The notes below the pieces were generated by a model, which was not told the origin of the DNA, made no database searches, and was given only the letters and a program-made list of their open reading frames with translations. A program made the position numbers and the translations under genes. From Myxococcales bacterium (GTDB taxonomy: Bacteria; Myxococcota_C; UBA6777), in assembly GCA_027005175.1 (NCBI GenBank), contig JALTMC010000061.1, positions 1 through 8,185 of the forward strand: a stretch of 8,185 bases of DNA. The letters are read 5' to 3'. Of this stretch, positions 1 through 6,224 are shown piece by piece. Numbering within the stretch: the stretch's first letter is position 1; the number at the start of each line of letters is the position of its first letter.

Positions 1-132
1 GCGTAAATAGTAGCTCGTCTCAACCACGTTATCACGGGAGTTTCCCTCGTTCACATGATATGTTTCTGAGCTTAAAACAGAGGCAACCTTTTCCAAGGGA
101 GCAGCAATAACAAATGTAGTGGAGTGTTTCAT
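1..132 (-). CDS. SRPBCC/DUF2505-like protein, 5' part only
   Basis: The reverse strand from an ATG at 132-130 is open through all 44 codons to the window edge, so only the N-terminus is visible. It begins MKHSTTFVIAAPLEKVASVL and continues to a Tyr-Tyr-Leu-Arg end at base 1. The pattern of a short first strand, a 'hydrophobic-Ala-Ala-Pro-x-Glu-Lys-Val' turn and then a helix is how START/SRPBCC ligand-binding folds start, and DUF2505 proteins in particular. These bind hydrophobic ligands in a helix-grip fold; no enzymatic role can be claimed here. A GAGG ribosome site (complement of 143-146) lies 10 bases before the ATG. The gene is divergent from the membrane protein gene at 525. The reading frame looks sound; the family name is tentative because most of the protein is missing. 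Confidence 0.62.
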   Translation of the reverse strand, partial: MKHSTTFVIAAPLEKVASVLSSETYHVNEGNSRDNVVETSYYLR

Positions 133-235
133 CAGAAAAAAACCTCTTATGTTGTGAGCGTGGCCCCCCCTCCCGATCGCGGACCCGGCAGAATCTACAG
201 CGAGATCGAGGCGCGACTGCGCAGGCAGCCCCGTA

Positions 236-277
236 GGGGTGAAGCAAGCGGATGGGGTGAAGCAAGCGGATGGGGTG
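236..277. repeat. 18-bp tandem repeat, two full copies plus 6 bp
   Basis: The unit GGGGTGAAGCAAGCGGAT occurs at 236-253 and again at 254-271 with no mismatch, followed by GGGGTG at 272-277. The first GGGG is also the 3' arm of the CCCC-GTA-GGGG hairpin. The repeat sits at the end of the GC-rich block upstream of two divergent genes. Slipped-strand duplication is the simplest origin; a regulatory role is possible but unsupported. Confidence 0.9.
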
Positions 278-510
278 GGAGAGAAAACGCCGATGCAATA
301 CGTGTATCCATCCTGTCTGTGTCGAGTCCTACACCACTTGTGTCCTATTCCTTGTAGGGTTCCCAACTTCGTTTTGATGTTGAAGCTTCCTGATGTACGC
401 ACTGCGACACATCCCTGGTAGCTTCCTTTCTTTTTTTACTCGACCTGTCAAGATTTTCCAAGCCCTGTCGTTCTTACTCCATGAGAGTAAAAAACATATC
501 GAATGGAGAA

Positions 511-516
511 AAGGAG
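511..516 (+). promoter_or_regulatory. Ribosome binding site for the 525 start
   Basis: AAGGAG lies 8 bases before the ATG at 525. It decides the start: the frame is open to an ATG at 393, but that codon has no ribosome site and the extra 44 residues look like translated spacer. Confidence 0.8.
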
Positions 517-524
517 ATCCAAGC

Positions 525-902
525 ATGGCAGCGAGACGTCGTTCAAAGCGCAGTCCCCGACAGAGAGATCTGATCCGAGAAAAACAAGCATATTACTCTA
601 TGGAGATCGCGCTATGTGAGCACTCCGATCTTCAAGAGTACAAGACCTCCTTGACGCAAAGAAAACGCTCTCAAAAGAAGCAACCGTCTTTCAACACAGT
701 GATGACAGAGCAACTTCAGGAAGAGGTCAAGACAAAACAAAAAAAGAAGGCCACCTCATCGAGAGATACAAACGTTCCCCACCTCCCAGCAGAGCCTCAT
801 GCCTGGATGGCTCGCGCAGCAAACCAAGGCACATCTGACCTATCATGGTTCATGCTCTTTGTGATGTTCTTGTTTGCAATGATGGGAATGATCGGAAGCT
901 AA
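525..902 (+). CDS. Small basic protein with C-terminal membrane anchor
   Basis: I do not recognise a family. The product is 125 residues from the ATG served by the AAGGAG at 511-516. Residues 1-14 are very basic (MAARRRSKRSPRQR). Residues 15-75 are charged, Lys/Glu/Gln rich and probably helical, with a run of lysines near residue 75. Residues 108-124 (WFMLFVMFLFAMMGMIG) form one Met/Phe-rich hydrophobic segment ending one residue before the stop. This is the layout of a tail-anchored inner-membrane protein with its basic part in the cytoplasm, where it could bind nucleic acid or an acidic partner. That role is inference only. The gene stands alone, divergent from the SRPBCC-like gene and convergent with orn. 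Codon use resembles its neighbours. Confidence 0.72.
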   Translation: MAARRRSKRSPRQRDLIREKQAYYSMEIALCEHSDLQEYKTSLTQRKRSQKKQPSFNTVMTEQLQEEVKTKQKKKATSSRDTNVPHLPAEPHAWMARAANQGTSDLSWFMLFVMFLFAMMGMIGS

Positions 903-965
903 CCCAACCCAGCCTTCACAACCCAGCCTTCACAACTCAACTCAACTCAGCCTTCACGCTCTGAA
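903..965 (+). terminator. Possible Rho-utilisation region after the 525-902 gene
   Basis: By hand count these 63 bases hold 29 C and only 5 G on the plus strand, starting directly after the stop codon. No hairpin followed by a T-run is present. A C-over-G bubble of this kind is the known hallmark of Rho-dependent termination; that it works so here is inference. Confidence 0.35.
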
Positions 966-1053
966 CAAACGGCAGCAAGCTAGCTCCACACTCCGAGCAA
1001 ACGGCAGCAAGCTAGCTTCACGCTCCAACTCAGCTTCCACGATCCGGCACAAC
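903..1053. repeat. C-rich repeat cluster between convergent genes
   Basis: The whole spacer between the 525-902 gene and orn is built from short direct repeats. The 14-mer ACCCAGCCTTCACA is at 907-920 and 921-934, with a two-mismatch copy at 945-958. A second family follows: the 20-mer CAAACGGCAGCAAGCTAGCT is exact at 966-985 and 998-1017, inside an imperfect unit of about 32 bp, and the tail around 1020-1040 looks like a further decayed copy. The second copy contains the 10-bp palindrome AAGCTAGCTT at 1009-1018. Unit lengths are not multiples of three and there is no ribosome site, so it is not coding. Confidence 0.85.
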
Positions 1054-1635
1054 TCAGTCGTCGTAATCCAGGTGGGCATCATTTTCCATGGGTGCAGGAA
1101 CAAAGATCTGCCGACGATAGAATTGTAATTCTTCGATGGACTCACGGATATCATCGAGAGCGAGATGAGTGCGTTTTTTCATGGGAGCTTGATACTCCTC
1201 GGGATACCAGCGATACACAAGCTCTTTGATGGAAGAGACATCGACATTTCTGTAGTGGAAGTAGTTTTCGAGATTGGGCATAAGTCTCCGCATAAACATA
1301 CGATCCTGACCAATGGTATTGCCACACATGGGGGATTGTCGGGGCTTTGTATATTTACGCAGAAAAGCGATGGTTCGTTCTTCAGCATCTTCCATCATGA
1401 TGTTTGACTGTCGGACACGATCTGCAAGGCCACTGGTGTTGTGCGTACGTGTATTCCATTCGTCCATATTCGAAAGAACATTGTTTGGTTGGTATATCGC
1501 AAACACAGGACCTTCGGCAATTAAGTTGAGTTCAGCATCCGTTACGATGGTAGCGATTTCAATAATCGTATCTGAGTCAGGATTGAGACCTGTCATTTCC
1601 ATATCAATCCAGATCAAAGGATTCGACTTCGACAA
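1054..1635 (-). CDS. orn: Oligoribonuclease (DEDDh 3'-5' exoribonuclease)
   Basis: Orn degrades 2-5-nucleotide RNA fragments to mononucleotides in the cytoplasm and clears pGpG made during cyclic-di-GMP breakdown. Counting from the TTG at 1635, the 193-residue product shows D11 and E13 in [12 protein letters not shown]111 in [11 protein letters not shown], and H157 and D162 in [12 protein letters not shown], the full DEDDh set. Spacing matches the E. coli enzyme (about 181 residues) with an offset of one. I chose the TTG because a GGAG (complement of 1643-1646) lies 7 bases before it and the N-terminus then looks like other Orn proteins; the frame continues upstream without a ribosome site and would add 31 non-family residues. 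The acidic tail after residue 170 is slightly longer than usual. An overlapping upstream ORF may couple its translation. Confidence 0.95.
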   Translation of the reverse strand: MSKSNPLIWIDMEMTGLNPDSDTIIEIATIVTDAELNLIAEGPVFAIYQPNNVLSNMDEWNTRTHNTSGLADRVRQSNIMMEDAEERTIAFLRKYTKPRQSPMCGNTIGQDRMFMRRLMPNLENYFHYRNVDVSSIKELVYRWYPEEYQAPMKKRTHLALDDIRESIEELQFYRRQIFVPAPMENDAHLDYDD

Positions 1636-1846
1636 AACAATTCTCCATGGTGTGTTTGTGTAAGAGTTTTCGCTCCGACGATTCATCTTGTTCATCGAGC
1701 GAGAGAGCAGGGCCGGAGCCGACCTCAAGACGCCAAGGCAAGCCTAACGAAGCACCGTTCCAGCGGGCTAGCCCAGGTTTGTGATTCGCAGAAGAATGTT
1801 CATGAATCGTCTGGGCTCCGTGTTCCGTCAAGACTTGGACATGCAC
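1604..1846 (-). CDS. Possible small ORF overlapping orn start
   Basis: A GTG at 1846-1844 has GAGG (complement of 1852-1855) 5 bases before it and opens an 80-residue frame that ends 32 bases inside orn, in another frame. The product starts [17 protein letters not shown], contains two Trp, and ends in an acidic stretch (EVESFDLD). I recognise no family. The residue mix and codon choice look protein-like rather than random, and the overlap would fit translational coupling with orn. Against it: a GTG start, the short ribosome-site spacing of 5, and an in-frame stop at 1898-1900 just upstream, so it could be the remnant of a longer gene or simply orn leader sequence. Treat as a candidate. Confidence 0.4.
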   Translation of the reverse strand: MHVQVLTEHGAQTIHEHSSANHKPGLARWNGASLGLPWRLEVGSGPALSLDEQDESSERKLLHKHTMENCFVEVESFDLD

Positions 1847-2061
1847 AACAACCTCACAAGAGTCCAAAGCATGAGATAACACGCATGACAACGATATCTA
1901 CGCGACTGTAACAGATTCTGAATCATACGCAAAGGATGTTTTTTCAAAACAGGTTGACACTCGGATGGTGTTGTGCGAGACTTCCTGCGAAATGACGATC
2001 AAGTAGAAGTTGTTACGTCGGAAGTCAGAAATTCCTCGTAGAAGAGTTGAGGTAGTTCCCG
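1847..2061. promoter_or_regulatory. Divergent spacer between orn side and lipoprotein operon
   Basis: About 215 bases must carry the promoter of the 2062-6110 operon and that of orn. On the plus strand a perfect TTGACA is at 1954-1959, but the -10 positions 16-18 bases further on (gagact and shifts) match poorly. On the minus strand TTGAAA precedes a TATGAT at only 14 bases. No clear operator dyad is seen. A GAGG ribosome site at 2049-2052 serves the 2062 start. Confidence 0.35.
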
Positions 2062-2925
2062 ATGATGAAACGCATGAGCCACCTGGCATGCAACATCCTT
2101 TTAATAATGACCGTAGGGGCCTCTTTGGTCGCCTGCAAAAAGAAAACCAAAAACCCTCCACCTTTGACAAAGTCAGAGGTGAGCAAGGCACTCAAGAAGA
2201 AGACTTGTGCTACAAAGAGTGCCAACGACAGTATGGCCATTCCCGATGCGGGAGAGCTGTACAACCTCGTGAGCAAAATGGGTCTCGGTCAGTCCATCGT
2301 GAGTGCTGTGAGCAAAAAGCCTGTGAAGCTTGCGACAGCTTCAGGAAATGTCACAGCCTATGTTTTGGGTTTGGCTTTGGCTGAGCAAACACTGATCGTG
2401 TCATCAGGCAAGACTTCAAAAGCCTTGCCACGACTCAAGACGATCTACAAGAAGGCCAAGGCAGCCCATTTGTTGGACAAGGCTTCGCAAACCCAGGTGG
2501 ATGGTTTGCTCAAGAAGCTAGCCAAAGTAAAGAAGACCTCTGATTTTCGTTCTTTTCTCTCTCTCGTAAGGGCGGAGTTTTTGAAGCGAATGCGAGAGAA
2601 AAAGCATCGTTACAATGCGATGCTCGTTCTTGCTGGTGGTTTGCTCTTGTCTTATCATGAGATCAGTCAGGCAGCTAGCCTTACCCCAAAGGCAGGAGCC
2701 AAAGTGGGAGAGATCCTCTCCTTTACCGATCCAATTCAGTTGCTCACCAATGAGCTGGGTACTTGTTTCGCCTCCAACACAATCAAAGACGCAAAACTTC
2801 AAAAAGTGGTTCTGTCTTTACAGAAACTCGAAAAGCTTCTTTCGCGACACAAAGGTAAGTTTGTGAAAAAGACCTATCAAAGCATCGCAACGATTACAGG
2901 TGAGGCTCTTCAAACCTACCGTTAA
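2062..2925 (+). CDS. Hypothetical lipoprotein, first gene of exporter operon
   Basis: The 287-residue product has a lipoprotein signal: basic start (MMKRMSHL), hydrophobic core, and lipobox L22-V23-A24-C25, so C25 should be lipidated after signal peptidase II cleavage. Residues 26-28 are Lys; with no Asp at +2, outer-membrane sorting would be expected if Lol rules apply. The mature part starts with a Lys/Pro-rich linker (to about residue 37) and is then mostly predicted helix with many Lys and Leu. C49 and C235 are the only other mature cysteines and could form a disulfide. I recognise no family. The ATG at 2062 lies 9 bases after GAGG. The next gene begins 43 bases downstream on the same strand, and the ABC exporter follows, so a periplasmic partner role is plausible but unproven. 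Confidence 0.85.
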   Translation: MMKRMSHLACNILLIMTVGASLVACKKKTKNPPPLTKSEVSKALKKKTCATKSANDSMAIPDAGELYNLVSKMGLGQSIVSAVSKKPVKLATASGNVTAYVLGLALAEQTLIVSSGKTSKALPRLKTIYKKAKAAHLLDKASQTQVDGLLKKLAKVKKTSDFRSFLSLVRAEFLKRMREKKHRYNAMLVLAGGLLLSYHEISQAASLTPKAGAKVGEILSFTDPIQLLTNELGTCFASNTIKDAKLQKVVLSLQKLEKLLSRHKGKFVKKTYQSIATITGEALQTYR

Positions 2926-2968
2926 TCTCTCGCATATAAGCTCTGAATCGTTATAAGGAGAAGAAGTG

Positions 2969-3418
2969 ATGCTTCGCCGTTCTTTGCGCCAATTCATTCT
3001 GTTGGGAGCAGCTGTTTCTATGCTGGCTACTTTTGTGTTGTTCTCGCCCAATTCTTCTTGGGGAGATCGAGACAACAGTCGGCTGTGTGCGCTCCAATTA
3101 ATTCTCAATGCTCGAAAGCTAGGTTTTAAAGTTCGTAATGGCGACTTTGGCCATTTGGAAAAAGGTAAGTGGAAGCAGTACAAAGGTCTGCTCTACAAAG
3201 GCAGCACCTATATGGTGGTTGCTTGTGGTGACGACGGAGTCAAGGACCTTGACTTGTTCCTCTACAAGATCCCTGAAGGAACATTAGCTACCCAAGATAC
3301 CAGCTCCGATCGCACTCCAACGTTGATGTATTCCCCCAAGAAATCCGGAGTCTATGTCTTGCGTGTTAAGATGCACTCGGGAAGTGGAAACTACACAGTT
3401 GCAGTCCTCTACAAATAA
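2969..3418 (+). CDS. Secreted pre-peptidase C-terminal (PPC)-like protein
   Basis: The 149-residue product begins MLRRSLRQFILLGAAVSMLA, a Sec signal peptide probably cleaved near residue 32 (after SSWG). The mature protein looks like a single beta-sandwich: a Lys/Gly/Tyr-rich part (residues 57-81), then a GDDGVKDLDLFLY turn (residues 87-99), and a last hairpin SGVYVLRVKMHSGSGNYTVA. Asp-x-Asp-Leu followed by Ser-Gly-x-Tyr is typical of PPC-type domains, which are binding or stability modules rather than enzymes. C40 and C86 may pair in the periplasm. A GTG at 2966 is in frame, but AAGGAG at 2955-2960 is 8 bases from the ATG at 2969 and only 5 from the GTG. Gaps of 43 and 25 bases to its neighbours place it in one operon with the lipoprotein and the exporter. 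Confidence 0.82.
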   Translation: MLRRSLRQFILLGAAVSMLATFVLFSPNSSWGDRDNSRLCALQLILNARKLGFKVRNGDFGHLEKGKWKQYKGLLYKGSTYMVVACGDDGVKDLDLFLYKIPEGTLATQDTSSDRTPTLMYSPKKSGVYVLRVKMHSGSGNYTVAVLYK

Positions 3419-3443
3419 GAGAATGCAAAGGGTGTATTAAAGG

Positions 3444-6110
3444 ATGGAAGTGTTTCTCATTGGACGTGACCTGAGTCATCCGATATTCCCCGATGCAACT
3501 CCTGTTGAAATTGCCCACCCTCAAGTTTCCTCCCAACATCTCTCTGTTGAAGTTCGAGATGATGACGTCCTGTTTGTTCATGATCTCGGTAGTACCAATG
3601 GAACGCGAGTCAACCTCGAAAAGACTCCATTAGTGCCAAGGGAGCCTCGCGAAGTCACGTGGGATGATATTCTCTATCTCGGTTCCTTTCGGTTTCCGCT
3701 TCGACGTCTGCAAGAAGAATACCTCCAAACCACCCTCACAGTGACAGATGATTCAGGTCAGTTTGCAGCCTTTGTGGTGCAAAGCAATGCATTGCTAGAC
3801 TCCACAAAGCAAGCAGACAAACCTGCTCGGCTCGCTCGTGCGGCTGTTCCCAAAACCATCTCACTCGATCCATCCGAGCTACCTCTCCCCTCTTCAACCC
3901 GAGTGCTACCTTCCGTAAGGGGGATGGAGAGGAAGTTGGACACCGGGAAGAAGGCGACGACCCACTCGCAACAAAAAAAGATCGAGAGAATCCATCATAC
4001 CATCTCACTGGATATCGACTCGTTTCAAGAGAAACATTCGATCCAAACGTTAACAATAGGGCGTGCTGAAGACAACGACATCGCCTTGCCCTTTCCGAGC
4101 ATTTCAGCCCACCATGCTTGTTTGTATCGCTCTCCAGAGAAGCTCGTCATTGCTGACCTTGGCAGCACCAACGGAACCTTCGTTGATGGTCGGCGAATTA
4201 AAAGGCCCACTCCGCTCACACCAGGACAACGTGTCCTTCTCGCCAACCACCCCCTTCTTGTTCGAGATGATCTGCAAGTCGAGATTCAAGGAGTACAAAA
4301 ACTCCGTGTGGACGTGGAAGGTCTGAACATTTTTCGTGGAAAGCATCAACTTCTCGATGATATCTCGGTATCTCTCTACCCCTATGAAATTGTAGCTATC
4401 ATGGGTCCCTCTGGGTGTGGCAAGAGCACCCTGCTCAAAAGTATGACAGGGATCTACAAGCCCGACCAAGGCGAGATACGCTACAACGGCTTTCAACTCG
4501 CTCAACACTACGACAGATTTCGGGGCACCATTGGCTATGTCCCACAAGACGATCTACTCTACAATGAGCTCACCGTATTCCAATCGGTCATGTATACAGG
4601 TAGGATCCGTCTCCCCCTTGACTGGACACTCGATATGATTCGAGACCGCTGCGAAGAGATACTCCGACAGCTCGGTTTGTGGGAGCACAAGGAGAAATCG
4701 GTACACCAACTCTCTGGTGGTCAACGAAAGCGTCTTGTGCTGGCGCAAGAGCTACTCACCGATCCCCCTCTTCTCTTTCTCGATGAGCCCACCAGTGGCC
4801 TCTCAGCCCGCGACTCTTTCCGAGTTGTTGAGATCTTGCGTGCGTTGGCAGACGAAGGCAAGAGCATTGTTTTGGTCATTCACCAGCCCTCTGCTCGAAT
4901 CTTTGAAATGATGGACCAACTTCTACTCCTCGCATCGGGAGGAAAGCTTGCCTACTTTGGCCCAACCTCACAGTCCTATGACTACTTCAAAACAGAAGAA
5001 AATCCAGATGAATTGTTGTTTTGTTTGGAAGAAGATGAGCGAGAGCCTGACGACTGGAAAAAGCAGTACCTCGAAGATGACTTATACCGACATTACGTTA
5101 CCGATCGAGCGCAAACTCCGATATCGCTGTCCAGCCCGAAAGTCTCCACCAAAGGACAGTGGGCACTGGCATTTCGACAGTGGCGACTGCTCAGCCAGCG
5201 GTATCTTCTGATCAAAAGCAAAGACACTGTCAACACAGCATTGCTCCTGGTGCAAGCTCCCATTATCGCAGGATTGTTGTGTCTTTTGTTGATCAAAACA
5301 AATGGAAGGTTAATCGCCAGTCATATCTTTGACCAGGCAGACCATATCACACCCATGTTTGTCCTAGGTCTCGCCGCTTTGTGGCTCGGATGCGCAAACT
5401 CCGCCCGTGAGATCGTCTCCGAACGAGTCATCTTTCTGCGCGAGCGGATGATCAACCTCAAGCTGCCCTCTTATCTCCTATCCAAGTTTACGGTGCTTCT
5501 TCTCCTCTGCAGTATCCAATGTATCCTCTTGCTCGGGATTTGTTACCCCCTCCTCGGATTTACAGGGGACTTTTGGACACAGTGGACCTTACTTGTTCTG
5601 ACAGCCTGTAGTGGTCTGGGCTTAGGCCTGTGTATCTCATCCTTCGTCAACACACCAGCCTCAGCGGCCTCCATCCTGCCCTTAATTCTCTTACCTCAGA
5701 TCATCTTTGGCGGCTATATTGTCCCAACCCCCAAAACAGATAACCCTATTGTTCGAGCAGCCAGTTACCTGACCATTACACGTTGGTCTTTCGCCTCTCT
5801 TCTTCAAAGCGAATACACTGGAATGAGCGCGAAGATGAAGTACAAACGTATCAAGATGAAGGAACTTCAGCGAGATGGTATTTTTCAGGTAGCCTGTATG
5901 CCAGATCACTGTCTATCCAATACCCCCAACAAATGTAAGCCCATGAAGGAGCTACTCTGGTTTCGGGATGCCTTTGAAGAGTTTGGCTTCAGCTCCCCCA
6001 CTCCCAAAGCCCCTGCCTGGAAACGTCCGCTTCTCCAAAATGGAGGTCTCCTCATCGGCTGGACAGTCCTCTTCCTGCTCCTCACTCTTATCTCGTTGCG
6101 AAGACTCTAA
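3444..6110 (+). CDS. ABCG-type ABC exporter with two N-terminal FHA domains
   Basis: This 888-residue protein joins a sensor, an ATPase and a membrane domain. FHA1 (residues 1-75) has G7-R8, S29-x-x-H32 and N52-G53; FHA2 (about 200-275) has G206-R207, S221-x-x-H224 and N243-G244. These are the phosphothreonine-binding residues. The ATPase has Walker A GPSGCGKST (321-329), Q-loop Q368, signature LSGGQ (423-427), Walker B D447-E448 and H-loop H480, all intact. After it come six hydrophobic segments (first about 598-618, last about 867-886), the ABC2 layout of ABCG half-transporters, which work as dimers. The loop before the last segment carries C818, C823 and C831, as do ABCG outer loops. The substrate is unknown. 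A plausible weak ribosome site is AAAGGG at 3427-3432. It ends a three-gene operon; a Ser/Thr kinase that would feed the FHA domains is not in this window. Confidence 0.96.
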   Translation: MEVFLIGRDLSHPIFPDATPVEIAHPQVSSQHLSVEVRDDDVLFVHDLGSTNGTRVNLEKTPLVPREPREVTWDDILYLGSFRFPLRRLQEEYLQTTLTVTDDSGQFAAFVVQSNALLDSTKQADKPARLARAAVPKTISLDPSELPLPSSTRVLPSVRGMERKLDTGKKATTHSQQKKIERIHHTISLDIDSFQEKHSIQTLTIGRAEDNDIALPFPSISAHHACLYRSPEKLVIADLGSTNGTFVDGRRIKRPTPLTPGQRVLLANHPLLVRDDLQVEIQGVQKLRVDVEGLNIFRGKHQLLDDISVSLYPYEIVAIMGPSGCGKSTLLKSMTGIYKPDQGEIRYNGFQLAQHYDRFRGTIGYVPQDDLLYNELTVFQSVMYTGRIRLPLDWTLDMIRDRCEEILRQLGLWEHKEKSVHQLSGGQRKRLVLAQELLTDPPLLFLDEPTSGLSARDSFRVVEILRALADEGKSIVLVIHQPSARIFEMMDQLLLLASGGKLAYFGPTSQSYDYFKTEENPDELLFCLEEDEREPDDWKKQYLEDDLYRHYVTDRAQTPISLSSPKVSTKGQWALAFRQWRLLSQRYLLIKSKDTVNTALLLVQAPIIAGLLCLLLIKTNGRLIASHIFDQADHITPMFVLGLAALWLGCANSAREIVSERVIFLRERMINLKLPSYLLSKFTVLLLLCSIQCILLLGICYPLLGFTGDFWTQWTLLVLTACSGLGLGLCISSFVNTPASAASILPLILLPQIIFGGYIVPTPKTDNPIVRAASYLTITRWSFASLLQSEYTGMSAKMKYKRIKMKELQRDGIFQVACMPDHCLSNTPNKCKPMKELLWFRDAFEEFGFSSPTPKAPAWKRPLLQNGGLLIGWTVLFLLLTLISLRRL

Positions 6111-6200
6111 ACTATCTTCCCCTCCTCTCACTGCCAACATCCCTCCTCTCACTGCCAACATCCCGAAACGCCTCAACATCCCTCCTCTCACTGCCAAGAC
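6111..6200 (+). terminator. Possible Rho-utilisation region after the exporter operon
   Basis: By hand count these 90 bases hold 44 C and 6 G on the plus strand, beginning right after the exporter stop. No hairpin plus T-run is seen before the convergent tcdA. The base bias matches Rho-utilisation sites; function is inferred. Confidence 0.38.
6120..6197. repeat. 21-bp direct repeats between convergent genes
   Basis: A 21-bp unit that starts CCCTCCTCTCACTGCC and ends AACAT is exact at 6120-6140 and 6141-6161. After an 18-base degenerate stretch at 6162-6179 that keeps the CAACAT ending, a third copy at 6180-6197 matches the first 18 bases (CCCTCCTCTCACTGCCAA holds to 6194 and then drifts). 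The unit is a multiple of three and gives a repetitive peptide on the reverse strand, but with no ribosome site and overlap of the exporter gene this is not a gene. Confidence 0.88.
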
Positions 6201-6224
6201 AAGCAGAGAAGGTCGGGGGGGATA

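Larger units (their letters stand above)
133..524. other. Divergent intergenic region with GC-rich block
   Basis: This 392-base spacer separates two divergent genes and should hold both promoters, but I could not find a convincing -35/-10 pair for either direction. Bases 151-280 are about 68% G+C (88 of 130 by hand count), clearly richer than the sequence on either side. Two small hairpins are visible there: GCGC-GACT-GCGC at 211-222 and CCCC-GTA-GGGG at 229-239, the latter running straight into an 18-bp tandem repeat. Open frames crossing the block lack ribosome sites and look non-coding. An AAGGAG ribosome site at 511-516 belongs to the gene starting at 525. Confidence 0.6.

Noticed and set aside
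124-357. Plus-strand frame across the GC-rich block with a repeated EASGWG peptide
   Set aside because: The repeated peptide reflects the 18-bp DNA repeat; there is no ribosome site and no family resemblance.
393-524. Upstream extension of the 525-902 protein to an ATG at 393
   Set aside because: No ribosome site precedes 393, whereas AAGGAG sits 8 bases before 525; the added residues do not look like a signal or domain.
1054-1728. Longer orn start at the TTG at 1728 or the ATGs at 1695 and 1686
   Set aside because: None has a ribosome site and the extra residues are not part of the Orn family; the TTG at 1635 has GGAG at 7 bases.
5952-6197. Reverse-strand frame encoding repeated AVRGGML units
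   Set aside because: It comes from the 21-bp repeats being a multiple of three, overlaps the exporter C-terminus, and has no ribosome site.
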